Shown here: positions 1 through 8,641 of the stretch, in pieces
Numbering within the stretch: the stretch's first letter is position 1
How the letters are laid out: each line of letters opens with the position of its first letter
Assembly (NCBI GenBank): GCA_029061605.1
Contig: JAIDRT010000053.1
Coordinates: 37,641 to 101,640, forward strand
Source: Clostridia bacterium
GTDB taxonomy: Bacteria; Bacillota; Clostridia; Christensenellales; UBA3700
Length of the DNA: 64,000 nucleotides
Direction of reading: 5' to 3'
The notes under the pieces: generated by a model
Database searches by the model: none
What the model saw: only the letters and a program-made list of their open reading frames with translations
Told to the model about the DNA's origin: nothing
Program-made: the position numbers and the translations under genes

Positions 1-228
1 TATATCTCCTTGTTCAACTCCCAGATATTTTAAACCCAAATGTATAGCCGCACTACCGCTCGACAAAGCAACTGCATAGGGTCTGCCAATATATTCACAC
101 ATTTCTTTTTCAAACATCTCAACGTTTTTTCCAAGTGGTGCAACCCAATTAGTATCAAATGCCTCTTTTATATATTGCATTTCCTCTCCGCACATATGCG
201 GTGAACTTAGATATATTCTCTTCTCCAC
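1..228 (-). CDS. DegT/DnrJ/EryC1/StrS aminotransferase, 5' part only
   Basis: The window edge cuts this gene, leaving 76 N-terminal codons on the minus strand. The visible protein has the family's opening: a PHM-C-GEE stretch, then DTNWVAPLG, then a YAVALSSGSAAIHLGL block where the cofactor phosphate is bound. This family makes PLP-dependent sugar aminotransferases of surface-glycan pathways (PglE-type). The start is GTG at 226-228, chosen because AGGAGA lies 7 nt upstream in the right register; no ATG fits. The PLP lysine lies outside the window. A PglF-like 4,6-dehydratase, the usual preceding enzyme, is found at 27.8 kb and not beside this gene. Confidence 0.85.
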   Translation of the reverse strand, partial: MEKRIYLSSPHMCGEEMQYIKEAFDTNWVAPLGKNVEMFEKEMCEYIGRPYAVALSSGSAAIHLGLKYLGVEQGDI

Positions 229-362
229 AATAATTTCTCCTAAATTCCTATTATATTAGAATATTATAACACAGCAACTTCCGATATTCAACTTAATATT
301 TAATATTAATAAAATTTTTTATTAATATCTAAGTCGTTCATATAAATATTATCAGCATTCCA

Positions 363-1946
363 CTACTTTTTATTTTCTGCATCCTGCTTATTCTTTAGTC
401 TATCAAGTTCATAATTAGGATTGACTCGCCACAAATTCCATTTCAAGGCATAAGTAAACGCGCGGAGCGGATAGGTCTTGCCTCTATAAATCTTAGGCGG
501 ACAAATTTTGCACCCCAACTTATCAAAGTAAGGTCGCAAATTTTCCATTCGCATCTCAAAGTCAGAATAATTGCGATCCTCTCTCTTTGTCCAGCACACT
601 TCGCTGAAAGCGACTAAGCGGGCATAAGTGAGCATATCAAGTTTTTTCTCGTCGCGGATATATTCTGCCCACTGAGGAATCTCCATACCCAGAATGTTGC
701 TCTCGTCCTTTACTCCCAAAGTTTTTGCAGAAAAATTGTAAGTTTTCTTAAGCGGTCTTACGTTGTATGGATGGTCCATATAGACGTAATTAACCATTGA
801 CAAAATACATTTACCGCCCTTTGCCATCCATTCGAACTCGTTCTTATTGCCGGCGCTGTGTTTTATCCACCACTGCGCTACGATATCGTTGTCCATAATA
901 TCTTTGGCGTCCAGCATTTCATTCCAGCCAATCATTCGTTTGCCTTTTGTACGCAGATATTTAGCAATCTCATTGTTGAAATAACCCTGCAAGGCATTCT
1001 CATCCTTTAGCCCCAATTGCTTTATTTTTTCTTGACAGCGAGGGCATTTTTTCCAGCGCGTTTTGGGCACCTCGTCTCCGCCAATATGGAAAAATCTGCC
1101 GGTAAAGATCTCACAAAGTTCGTCTATGACGTCTTTGGCAAAGTTATACACATCGTCTTTCCCGCAACAGCAAATGTTGTCCAAAATACCCCAACGCGAA
1201 CTAACTTCCACTTGTTCTTCCGTACACGACAAATTAGGATAACACGATATTGCCGCAACCATATGACCCGGCATATCTATCTCAGGCACGACCTCAATAT
1301 GTCTTTCTTTAGCGTACGCGACGACTTCTTTCATATCGTCTTGGGTATAGAATAGACCGCTACCGTATTCATTTTCGTCGTACCCCCAATCGCCCGATCC
1401 CATAAACGCTTTTGGCGAAAGAGGCGTACGTTTGCGAACAGCGCCCTTTTGCGTCAACATCGGATATTTCTTGATCTGCGCTCTCCACCCTTGATCGTCA
1501 GTCAAATGCCAATGGAATTCATTCATCTTGAGATGCGCCATTACGTCAATGATCTGTTTGATTTTTTCCACTCGCCAAAAATGACGAGCGCAGTCCAACG
1601 AAAAGCCCCTATATTGATAATTCGGCTTGTCTTCTATTTGCGCTCTTTGCAAACCGTCTTGCGTAAAAATCTGCTGCAACGTCATAAACGCGTAGAACGC
1701 TCCGCTCTCTGAATTTGCGCTTATAACAACCTTGTTTTGCTGACATTCTATGCTATACGCTTCTTCCTGCAACTTTTCGCCAATTGAAAATAATACGTTG
1801 CAATTTGCTCCGCCTTCTTTATCTGACAAAAACTCCTTTAAAAGCGATTTAGTCTTCTCAAATGCGCCTGTGACAGCGCTGTCTCTTCCAAGCGCTATGC
1901 AGCCTTCAATTTTCACAACTTTAGTTGGCAAAGGTATGATGTTCAT
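363..1946 (-). CDS. Beta-N-acetylhexosaminidase, GH20
   Basis: Exo-hydrolase removing terminal GlcNAc or GalNAc from glycans by substrate-assisted catalysis. The 527-residue protein has a GH20b-like N-terminal alpha/beta domain (about 1-105) followed by the catalytic barrel, opening with YRGFSLD and containing FHWHLTDDQGWR, PEIDMPGH and HIGGDE. Asp291-Glu292 of that last motif are the expected polarising and acid/base residues. There is no signal peptide, so it should act in the cytoplasm on imported oligosaccharides. GAGGAG precedes the ATG by 6 nt, and a promoter lies at 1980-2008. NagA, a NahK-like kinase and GalE elsewhere in the window could take its products onward. Confidence 0.93.
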   Translation of the reverse strand: MNIIPLPTKVVKIEGCIALGRDSAVTGAFEKTKSLLKEFLSDKEGGANCNVLFSIGEKLQEEAYSIECQQNKVVISANSESGAFYAFMTLQQIFTQDGLQRAQIEDKPNYQYRGFSLDCARHFWRVEKIKQIIDVMAHLKMNEFHWHLTDDQGWRAQIKKYPMLTQKGAVRKRTPLSPKAFMGSGDWGYDENEYGSGLFYTQDDMKEVVAYAKERHIEVVPEIDMPGHMVAAISCYPNLSCTEEQVEVSSRWGILDNICCCGKDDVYNFAKDVIDELCEIFTGRFFHIGGDEVPKTRWKKCPRCQEKIKQLGLKDENALQGYFNNEIAKYLRTKGKRMIGWNEMLDAKDIMDNDIVAQWWIKHSAGNKNEFEWMAKGGKCILSMVNYVYMDHPYNVRPLKKTYNFSAKTLGVKDESNILGMEIPQWAEYIRDEKKLDMLTYARLVAFSEVCWTKREDRNYSDFEMRMENLRPYFDKLGCKICPPKIYRGKTYPLRAFTYALKWNLWRVNPNYELDRLKNKQDAENKK

Positions 1947-1979
1947 ATGATGCTCCTCAAGTTTCCAATAATTATTTAT

Positions 1980-2008
1980 ATTTTACCACAAATAAAAAAC
2001 AAATTCAA
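1980..2008 (-). promoter_or_regulatory. Promoter of the GH20 gene
   Basis: On the minus strand TTGAAT (2008-2003) and TAAAAT (1985-1980) are separated by 17 nt. They lie about 35 nt upstream of the GH20 start codon. Confidence 0.6.
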
Positions 2009-2027
2009 GCCCTATATTTGACATAAA

Positions 2028-2056
2028 ACAGGCGAGGTAAAAACTACCTCGCCTGT
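2028..2056 (-). terminator. Hairpin terminator after the zinc-ribbon genes
   Basis: A perfect 12-bp stem (ACAGGCGAGGTA and its complement) with a 5-nt loop. On the minus strand it is followed by TTTTAT. It sits just past the stop codon of the zinc-ribbon gene ending at 2079. Confidence 0.8.
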
Positions 2057-2078
2057 CCTACGTTCAAAAAGTTAAAGT

Positions 2079-2654
2079 TTAAAAAAACCAAATAAAGATT
2101 GATATTGCGCCCAGCACAATGCCGATTATCGACAGAATTCTGCCGTTGCTTGCATTAGGCTTGCCGTCATACTCGCCGGTATTGCACAGTTCAAGCGCTT
2201 TTTTAGATTTAATAAGCCCCAAAATACCAAACACAATTCCCAAAACACCGCCTAGTATGCCAAATATCAACGCCAAAATTCCAAATGTATTAGCGTCCTT
2301 TGCTTCTTTATTGTTCAACAATGGTTTATGTTCGTGACGCACGTTGTCCGTTGAAGCAGAGCGAGTAAAGTCATCTCTTTCAACGTAAGGTCTCTCATTA
2401 TGAGCATTACCAAAGCCATCACTTTTTTCAAATTCCTTTTCGACTTCTTTATCAAAGTCCGTGTTATAATCTTTGTTATTATCTTTGTCAAAATCACTCG
2501 AAAAGTCAGCGCCGGCAAACGACTCTTCCTGAAAATCTTGCTGATCAGATTGTCTCTCTTGAGGACTATCCTTCACTTTTAATTTGCTACCGCAATATCC
2601 GCAATAGACGTCTTCGTCTTCAACTTGCGAACCGCAATTACTACAGTATTTCAT
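2079..2654 (-). CDS. Zinc-ribbon membrane protein with DUF4190-like C-terminus
   Basis: A 191-residue protein of unknown function. It opens with a zinc ribbon (Cys4, Cys7, Cys18, Cys21), continues with a long acidic, Asp/Glu/Lys-rich linker (about 30-115), and ends with two hydrophobic segments separated by a charged loop, as in DUF4190 proteins. The ribbon and linker should be cytoplasmic with the C-terminus in the membrane. AAAGGAGG precedes the start. It follows a second zinc-ribbon gene by 15 bp and is probably cotranscribed with it; the terminator at 2028-2056 closes the unit. Confidence 0.8.
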   Translation of the reverse strand: MKYCSNCGSQVEDEDVYCGYCGSKLKVKDSPQERQSDQQDFQEESFAGADFSSDFDKDNNKDYNTDFDKEVEKEFEKSDGFGNAHNERPYVERDDFTRSASTDNVRHEHKPLLNNKEAKDANTFGILALIFGILGGVLGIVFGILGLIKSKKALELCNTGEYDGKPNASNGRILSIIGIVLGAISIFIWFF

Positions 2655-2669
2655 ACAACCTCCTTTGTC

Positions 2670-3107
2670 TTAAAAAACTATGAACATCGGCAAAATTACC
2701 CACCAAAGAACAGACACAACGACAGCAATCACTGCCAATACTATCGAGATCTTGGAGCATATTCTGCCCACTTTGCAAAACATTGCGCACTTCTCGTCTT
2801 TATCCTGTCCTTTTTCAACAGCCTTTTTGCCAAACACCAGACTTATGATAGCGCATATAAACGTGCCAAACGTAACTGAAAGTATGCCCAATAAAAAGCA
2901 TATAAAAGACTCAGGATTTTTGCTGACGATATCAGTGACGTTATTTATAGAATCTTCCACGGTATTACGCTTATCTTGCTTATTATCGTCCTGTTCTACA
3001 TTGGCATAGTCGCTTGTGTAAGACCTTTCGTCCACTTTTGTTCCGCAACTGCCACAATAACTGTCAAAATCATCAAGACGACTTCCACACTTTTTGCAAT
3101 ATCTCAT
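2670..3107 (-). CDS. Zinc-ribbon membrane protein, paralogue of the next gene
   Basis: A 145-residue protein with the same plan as the gene at 2079: zinc ribbon (Cys4, Cys7, Cys18, Cys21), an acidic linker of about 35 residues, then two or three transmembrane segments with a short FGKKAVEKGQDKDEK loop between them. The two N-termini are clearly related (CxxCGSxxxDxDxYCGxCG), which suggests local duplication. Function unknown; zinc-ribbon/DUF4190-like proteins are common in Bacillota as short membrane proteins of unassigned role. Confidence 0.78.
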   Translation of the reverse strand: MRYCKKCGSRLDDFDSYCGSCGTKVDERSYTSDYANVEQDDNKQDKRNTVEDSINNVTDIVSKNPESFICFLLGILSVTFGTFICAIISLVFGKKAVEKGQDKDEKCAMFCKVGRICSKISIVLAVIAVVVSVLWWVILPMFIVF

Positions 3108-3226
3108 ACGTTGCTCCTTTTTTATTTCCCCACTTTCAGTATCAATTAGGGTAGTTTTATTGTACTACATATTTATAATACTTGCAATATAAAAAATATG
3201 TAAATTTTGCAAAATAATTTTTAGAT

Positions 3227-3700
3227 TTAACTGATAAAAGCCTCAATAAGAGATATAAAGCCTAATACCACATCAAAGAACAAAGTAAAAAATATTAAAC
3301 AACTAATCGTAATATACAATATTACACAGAGAATGCATAACCCCAACGAAAAGTGTGACATAATTACTCCCGCTCTGACGTATCTTAAACTCTTACCCTC
3401 CAATAACTGCTCACGATTGACTTTTGCTTTTGCCTTCGTCCCGCACACTACTCCTATGATACTTGCAATAAATATAAAGATGCACATAAAAAAGAATATG
3501 GTTTCAAAATCAATTGGAACGTCAATTATTGTTAAAATACCGCAGATTAAAACGACTAGAAACGCCAAGCAACAAAGCGCGCCCATTGCTATTGATACTT
3601 TTGCCTTTCTCGTCTTTTTACTTACTATCATCAATCTTTGTTCTTCGCTCAAACAAGTTTTTGATGCGTTGACGTTTGGCATTCCATTATCGTCCAACAT
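3227..3700 (-). CDS. Small membrane protein, unknown function
   Basis: I place the start at the ATG ending at 3700 (protein starting MLDDNGMPN), because the longer frame would translate its own ribosome binding site, a GGAGGTG lying about 9 nt before this ATG. The 157-residue product has three or four hydrophobic segments and a basic loop (GTKAKAKVNREQ) after the second, as in the C-terminal parts of the two zinc-ribbon proteins downstream on the same strand, but it has no zinc ribbon. It is probably a diverged member of the same local family. Function unknown. Confidence 0.7.
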   Translation of the reverse strand: MLDDNGMPNVNASKTCLSEEQRLMIVSKKTRKAKVSIAMGALCCLAFLVVLICGILTIIDVPIDFETIFFFMCIFIFIASIIGVVCGTKAKAKVNREQLLEGKSLRYVRAGVIMSHFSLGLCILCVILYITISCLIFFTLFFDVVLGFISLIEAFIS

Positions 3701-3827
3701 AAGCAATACACCTCCTTTCACAAAAACTAAAATCAGCGTTCCTCTTTATATTGATTATAACAGATGATTTTTACTATGTCAATATTGCTTTTCCATAATA
3801 TAGAAATAAAAATATTTTGAAGTTATA

Positions 3828-3856
3828 TTGAAAAACTTATATATCAATGATATAAT
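3828..3856 (+). promoter_or_regulatory. Promoter giving a leaderless transcript
   Basis: TTGAAA (3828-3833), a 17-nt spacer and TATAAT (3851-3856). The predicted start site, about 7 nt after the -10 box, falls on the ATG at 3863. Confidence 0.65.
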
Positions 3857-3862
3857 TTTTAT

Positions 3863-4222
3863 ATGAAACGTTTTAAGAAAAAAGCCGAGGAAAAAACAAC
3901 TCAACTGCCGTCTTGGGAAGAAATCGTATCAAGGATGTACGATGAGGAACTGTATTGTCCTGAAGACTATATAATTGTCAAGGTAATTTATAGCGCAGAC
4001 AAAGCGCATAGATACGTCGTTTTCAAATCGGACACTGACTACTTGACATATGTATACGAAAAATTGCAAGCGTATGACGAATATGAATTGACATATTTCC
4101 CATCTGATTTGCCGGCATACTGGTTGCCAAACGAAGACGGAGCGAGACGCATTTTCAATGATATAGATATCTTAATGCGCGAACTGAAAGCAGAGCCGCA
4201 ATACAAAACCTTCTTTGACTAA
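3863..4222 (+). CDS. Hypothetical protein, probably leaderless mRNA
   Basis: A 119-residue soluble protein: basic, lysine-rich start (KRFKKKAEEK), then a compact acidic and aromatic domain with no motif I recognise and no signal peptide or membrane segment. No ribosome binding site can be placed before the ATG; instead a near-consensus promoter ends 6 nt upstream, so the transcript should begin at or next to the initiation codon. It is a single gene, facing away from the membrane-protein cluster on its left and toward the convergent GNAT gene that ends 12 bp beyond it. Confidence 0.7.
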   Translation: MKRFKKKAEEKTTQLPSWEEIVSRMYDEELYCPEDYIIVKVIYSADKAHRYVVFKSDTDYLTYVYEKLQAYDEYELTYFPSDLPAYWLPNEDGARRIFNDIDILMRELKAEPQYKTFFD

Positions 4223-4234
4223 TAAAGCGCGTCA

Positions 4235-4675
4235 TTAAGATTTATCAATAATAAACTGTCTGTAATTGAGAGATTCAAATCCCTCTCTTCTATAAAGTCT
4301 GGTTGCGCCGTCATTAGACTCTTCGACTTCAAGCCTTATTCTTGCAAAGTCACCAAAAGCCGATTTTATATAAATCAAAAACTCCTTTCCCAGACCTTGA
4401 CCTTGAAAAGACGGCAAGACAAACAACTCTTCTATCCACACAACTTTGCCGCCCGCCTCGTTGCTGTAGGTATATGCGGTCAACGCATACCCCGCGACTT
4501 GATTTTGACTTCCCAGTATAAAAATATCCATATAAGGACTGTCTGACTCCGCCTCGTCCAACGTCCTTAAAAAATTGTCTTCGCAAATCTTATGCAACAC
4601 TGCGGGAGAAGAATAAAACTCCTTCATCATCGCAAGCGTGGTTTCTCTATCTTCTTTTTTGTATTTTCTTATCAT
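4235..4675 (-). CDS. GNAT family N-acetyltransferase
   Basis: A 146-residue acetyl-CoA-dependent acyltransferase of the GNAT fold. The motif A region reads IEELFVLPSFQGQGLGKEFL, with the Q-G-Q-G-L-G pyrophosphate loop, followed by RIRLEVEESNDGATRLYRREGF, the usual closing segment. The substrate cannot be told. It lies 20 bp after the phosphoesterase gene and may be read from the same transcript; no strong ribosome binding site is visible before its ATG. Confidence 0.85.
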   Translation of the reverse strand: MIRKYKKEDRETTLAMMKEFYSSPAVLHKICEDNFLRTLDEAESDSPYMDIFILGSQNQVAGYALTAYTYSNEAGGKVVWIEELFVLPSFQGQGLGKEFLIYIKSAFGDFARIRLEVEESNDGATRLYRREGFESLNYRQFIIDKS

Positions 4676-4695
4676 AACTTTTATATTTTGAACTG

Positions 4696-6798
4696 TTATT
4701 TGAGACTTATTCTCGTCACGTTGCCAGAAAAGTCCAACGCTATTACCTCTTCGCCTACAACTGCCAGACTGCTTAAAACTGGAGAGCCTACAAAATATTT
4801 CTTTACCAAATTTAAGTTTTTATCAAGACGGTATACGTATCCGTCAGATGCTCCAAAGACGATGTCGTCTCCCATTGGCATAATGCTGCTTTCCACCGTA
4901 GCAATTTCTCCCGAAGTATACGGCGAGGTAAACGCCATTGCGTTGCCTACACGATACTCGCCTATCTTTTTGAAAGTAGACAGTTCATAAGCGACCACTC
5001 CGTCCTTAGCCGTACAAAAATAGCCTATTCCGTCAACGACATACGGCGCGGTTGCCGTATCTAGATTTATTCCCACATCTGCGTATCTGACGATTTTGCC
5101 GTTTGACTTATTGAGTTCAAAGAGCCTTTCTCCTGCCGCTACGAAAATACTGTTGCCCACCACTACCGGAGTAGTAGTGCGATAACGCAATCCCTCTTTG
5201 TCATTGGACCAAATACGTTTGCCGTTAGTCTTGTTATACGCAATAAGTTCGTCCCAATGCGAGCCGACGATAAGCATATTGCCGTCGATTACCATTCGAG
5301 TAGGAGACGAATTTGCCTTAGCGTTCTTCTTTTGCCAAATTACCTTTCCGTCAGCCAAATCAAGACAATACGACTTCTGCGCCCCTCCGCAATATACCCT
5401 ATCATTTTCCACAAGCACGTTGAGCCCGGTATTAGCGGCTGCCAACAACTCCGTCTTATACGTCCAAATCAGACTTCCGTCATTGCTGTCTATGCAATAA
5501 ACTCTGCCCTCTATATCTTGCGCCACAATCTTATCGCCAACGACTTCAAAGGAGTTGCGTACAGAATTCTTCGTTGCGTATTTCCAAATAATATTTCCGT
5601 TCTCGGCGTCAAGCGCATATATTCCGCACTTCTTGGGATATCCGTCGTCAACGGTACCCACGTATATGCGCCCATCTCTATAAATCGGCTGGGCAAATTC
5701 GCCGTGTCCGTCGAGTTTTTGAGTCCATTCATATCCTTGCTCCATTTCTTGAGGTTGGAAGTTGCGATATATCAGCCTGCTTTGAGCAATTGCTCCACCT
5801 TGAATTTCCACGACGCGCGTTGCCGCAGGAGTTGAGTCAATGCCTCCTCCGTCGGCTTTGCTGGTAGTAATGTTGAGTATGCCGTCTATATCGTTGAGAT
5901 AACTGTAATGCCAATGCCCAAACACCCAAGCAATGAGACCTTTTTTCTTAAGATCGAGTTTATTAATGCCGTATTTTACGACAAATCCGTTTTCGTCAGG
6001 ACAATAATCGTGATTGAATATTACCACCTTTTTTCCATTTTGCACATTGGCAAGATCATTTGCCAACCAACGCCAAACGTCGCTTTTGCCGTATCTTGCC
6101 GGATAATCGCCCTTTGCGATAGCCGTAACAACGTAATGTATATTGCCCACGTCAAAAGAATAATTGACAGGACCATACGTGCTTTCAAAGAGATCTTCGC
6201 TATATTTTCCCCATTTCACGTAATCGTGATTGCCTATAATGTAGCGTATCGGAACGCCCATATTCTCGCTGTTCATATCCTTGATATGTTGCTTAAGTCC
6301 GTCTTCATAGCAAATATCTCCGGTATGTATTATAAAAGACACTCCCTCGTCCTGAGCGCTCTCGCGTATTTCGTCAACCAATACGCCTGCTCCGTCTGCG
6401 CCTATCTCGGTATCTGTCACTTGCAAAAAACTGTGATTAGTTTCGTCAACGTTCTTTTTGTCAAGATAGAAGTCATAGCCGTCCTTTGCTTTGCCCATCT
6501 CAACATAATAATTTTCCGTCCAGTACCCACTGGGGATAGTAACCGTAATAAATCGACCTTTATACCAACCGTCAAGTGTAAACTTGCCGTCAGCGTCCGT
6601 CTTGACCACGTCTCTTCCGTTGGTCACGGCAACTCCGGCAAGAGGCGCATTGCTACCCGCCTCGTATACGTATCCGCTGAATCTATCATTGTTGACGCCA
6701 AAATATATGGCTAAGCCTATGCTGCTGCCAAACACAATTACAACAACGGCAATCAACAAAACTATCATCGTATCTTTTTGTCTATGACCCAACTTCAC
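4696..6798 (-). CDS. Membrane-anchored metallophosphoesterase fused to a PQQ-type beta-propeller
   Basis: A 700-residue extracellular protein. An N-terminal membrane anchor (about 10-34) is followed by a carboxypeptidase-regulatory-like beta-sandwich (about 37-90), a calcineurin-like phosphoesterase domain (about 105-330) and a C-terminal propeller of PQQ/BamB-like repeats with recurring GxIxW and YCxDxxxG strings. Phosphoesterase motifs are present (HTGDICYED, GNHDY, FNHD, GHWH), but the first one reads VTDTEI, with Glu where the usual D-x-H has His. Start is GTG with GAGG about 8 nt upstream. Substrate unknown; the propeller may bind a polymer or partner. Confidence 0.85.
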   Translation of the reverse strand: MKLGHRQKDTMIVLLIAVVVIVFGSSIGLAIYFGVNNDRFSGYVYEAGSNAPLAGVAVTNGRDVVKTDADGKFTLDGWYKGRFITVTIPSGYWTENYYVEMGKAKDGYDFYLDKKNVDETNHSFLQVTDTEIGADGAGVLVDEIRESAQDEGVSFIIHTGDICYEDGLKQHIKDMNSENMGVPIRYIIGNHDYVKWGKYSEDLFESTYGPVNYSFDVGNIHYVVTAIAKGDYPARYGKSDVWRWLANDLANVQNGKKVVIFNHDYCPDENGFVVKYGINKLDLKKKGLIAWVFGHWHYSYLNDIDGILNITTSKADGGGIDSTPAATRVVEIQGGAIAQSRLIYRNFQPQEMEQGYEWTQKLDGHGEFAQPIYRDGRIYVGTVDDGYPKKCGIYALDAENGNIIWKYATKNSVRNSFEVVGDKIVAQDIEGRVYCIDSNDGSLIWTYKTELLAAANTGLNVLVENDRVYCGGAQKSYCLDLADGKVIWQKKNAKANSSPTRMVIDGNMLIVGSHWDELIAYNKTNGKRIWSNDKEGLRYRTTTPVVVGNSIFVAAGERLFELNKSNGKIVRYADVGINLDTATAPYVVDGIGYFCTAKDGVVAYELSTFKKIGEYRVGNAMAFTSPYTSGEIATVESSIMPMGDDIVFGASDGYVYRLDKNLNLVKKYFVGSPVLSSLAVVGEEVIALDFSGNVTRISLK

Positions 6799-6948
6799 AA
6801 CTTTACCTCTTTATCTTAAATAGAATTAAAATATTTACGTGTATTATTATAACAAATAATTTATATGCTGTCAATATACTCTATTTTTTCAAAACGCCTA
6901 ATGAGAATTATATATTTACGTCAATTGCGTGTACTTATTGATAAATTA

Positions 6949-6957
6949 TGGTATAAT
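6949..6957 (+). promoter_or_regulatory. Extended -10 promoter of thioredoxin
   Basis: TGGTATAAT, an extended -10 element, 38 nt before the thioredoxin ATG. No good -35 hexamer is visible at the normal distance. Confidence 0.5.
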
Positions 6958-6994
6958 ATATACGATTTAATATCTTAAAATAAAGGAGTTAAAA

Positions 6995-7303
6995 ATGAAA
7001 GTAATAGAATTGACAAAAGACAACTTTGACACAGAAGTCGTGAATAGCGACAAAACCGTGCTTATTGACTTTTGGGCAAGTTGGTGTATGCCCTGCAAAA
7101 TGCTCTCGCCTACAGTCGACGAAGTTGCGCAAGAAAATCCACAAATAAAAGTCTGCAAGGTCAACGTAGACAAAGAAGGCGAACTTGCGGCGGCTTTTCA
7201 AGTATCAAGCATTCCTATGCTTGTGGTAATCAAAGACAAAAAAGTCGTCCAAACCAGCGTGGGCGTGGTATCTAAAGAAAAAATCCTGCAAATACTCGGC
7301 TAA
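6995..7303 (+). CDS. trxA: Thioredoxin
   Basis: A 102-residue cytoplasmic thioredoxin of normal length and complete fold (VLIDFWASW, the cis-proline string SIPMLVV, and a GVVSKEKI end). The active site is Cys31-Met-Pro-Cys34 instead of the common CGPC; the dipeptide between the cysteines tunes redox potential, so this one may differ from housekeeping TrxA. AAAGGAG precedes the ATG by 6 nt. It lies near a rubrerythrin gene, consistent with oxidative-stress protection in an anaerobe. Confidence 0.95.
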   Translation: MKVIELTKDNFDTEVVNSDKTVLIDFWASWCMPCKMLSPTVDEVAQENPQIKVCKVNVDKEGELAAAFQVSSIPMLVVIKDKKVVQTSVGVVSKEKILQILG

Positions 7304-7333
7304 TAAAATTTTTTTGATATTCTCTAAAAGGTA

Positions 7334-7362
7334 TTGACAATAAATATTTATCGTATTACAAT
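7334..7362 (+). promoter_or_regulatory. Consensus promoter for the hypothetical gene at 7394
   Basis: TTGACA (7334-7339), a 17-nt spacer, TACAAT (7357-7362). The longest open frame would start with TTG inside this -35 box, which argues for the downstream ATG. Confidence 0.7.
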
Positions 7363-7393
7363 AAATATAATAACTTTTGGAGAATATCACTTT

Positions 7394-7909
7394 ATGACCA
7401 AAAATAAAAAGATTGTAATAGCAACTGTATCTGCAATAGTAGCGCCGATAGTCATACTCTTAATTGTATTATCAGGTTTTATCATAGCATTTGAAATTGA
7501 TATCTTGCAGAATAAAATCAAGCATAAAGGTTGGAACGAAATCGATTATTGCAACGAATGTTGGGAGATGCAAATACCCAACGCAACAATTGAATATAAT
7601 TTTTCCAATTGCGGCGGCTTTCTAGGTGACGGCACGGAATATACTGTTTGCAGATATTCTACTCGTCCTGATGAATTTCTTAAAGATTTTGAGCCTGATT
7701 GCAACGACGAATACATTACGATTTATAATCGCATATTGCCGTTAATGCAATATCGCAACTCCCAAGGCGTTTTTATTGATAACGAAAAACTCTTTACTCC
7801 TGACAACAACTTTATTTGGCAGAGCAAAATAAAGAATGGCAACTGTACCCTTTTGCTAGCCTATAATGAACAAAATAATACGCTATACATAATCGAAAAC
7901 TTTATGTGA
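7394..7909 (+). CDS. Hypothetical membrane-anchored extracellular protein
   Basis: A 171-residue protein with one N-terminal transmembrane segment (about 10-33) and an extracytoplasmic domain holding five cysteines (CNEC, NCGG, VCR, DCND, NCTL), possibly disulfide-bonded. No family recognised. I start it at the ATG at 7394, since the longer frame begins inside the -35 box of the promoter; GGAG lies 12 nt upstream, a little far. It is a single gene between thioredoxin and rubrerythrin. Confidence 0.65.
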   Translation: MTKNKKIVIATVSAIVAPIVILLIVLSGFIIAFEIDILQNKIKHKGWNEIDYCNECWEMQIPNATIEYNFSNCGGFLGDGTEYTVCRYSTRPDEFLKDFEPDCNDEYITIYNRILPLMQYRNSQGVFIDNEKLFTPDNNFIWQSKIKNGNCTLLLAYNEQNNTLYIIENFM

Positions 7910-8012
7910 TTTACTTTATTGAAAGTAAAATTATTGATTTAAAAAACGTACCTTTTTTAAATTTGTATAACTTGCATTTTGTTGGCAATACTTCTCTTCG
8001 GAGGTATTAACA

Positions 8013-8597
8013 ATGAAATTAAAAGACAGTCAAACTTACAAAAACCTAGCGAGAGCATTTGCCGGCGAATGTCAGGCAAGAACGAGATACGAATTTATTG
8101 AATACGGCGCAAGAGAGCAAGGATATAAGGCGCTTGCTGATATCATCGACAAGATCGCATTCCAAGAATTCACTCACTCAAGAATGATCTACAGTTTTAT
8201 TCAATCCGCAGATGATGGCACGATTGACAACATTGAGATTTGCACAGGCTATCCATTCAGACAAAAGTGGGATCTTATGGAAAACTTGAGACTTGCAGCC
8301 GAAGACGAAGGCGTTGAGGCAGACAAACTCTATCCAGAATTTGCCAAGACGGCAAAGGAAGAGGGCTTTACTGATATAGCCAATCTCTTTAACAATCTTA
8401 TCAAAATCGAAGAGACGCACAAAAAAGAATTTATGAGACTCCACAAGATGTTCAAAGACGGAAAACTCTATAAGAGCGACACGGCAGTTGTTTGGAAATG
8501 CCCTGAGTGCGGATTTGAAGCCACCTCAAAGCAAGCCTTTGACACCTGCCCAGTGTGCCAGGCTAAGCAAGGCGTCGTCAATATCAAAGAGGCGTAA
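8013..8597 (+). CDS. rbr: Rubrerythrin
   Basis: Peroxide-reducing di-iron protein typical of anaerobes. Residues about 1-140 form the ferritin-like four-helix domain with the expected glutamates (FAGECQARTRYEFIEYGA; FQEFTHSRM; IEETHKKEF). The last 35 residues are a rubredoxin-like iron site with two Cys pairs (CPEC and CPVC). Length (194) is normal for the family. A GGAGGT ribosome binding site lies 8 nt before ATG. A perfect hairpin follows the gene at 8642-8678. Confidence 0.96.
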   Translation: MKLKDSQTYKNLARAFAGECQARTRYEFIEYGAREQGYKALADIIDKIAFQEFTHSRMIYSFIQSADDGTIDNIEICTGYPFRQKWDLMENLRLAAEDEGVEADKLYPEFAKTAKEEGFTDIANLFNNLIKIEETHKKEFMRLHKMFKDGKLYKSDTAVVWKCPECGFEATSKQAFDTCPVCQAKQGVVNIKEA

Positions 8598-8641
8598 AAG
8601 CCGTATTATATCTATCAAATATAATCTTTTATTCAAACAAA

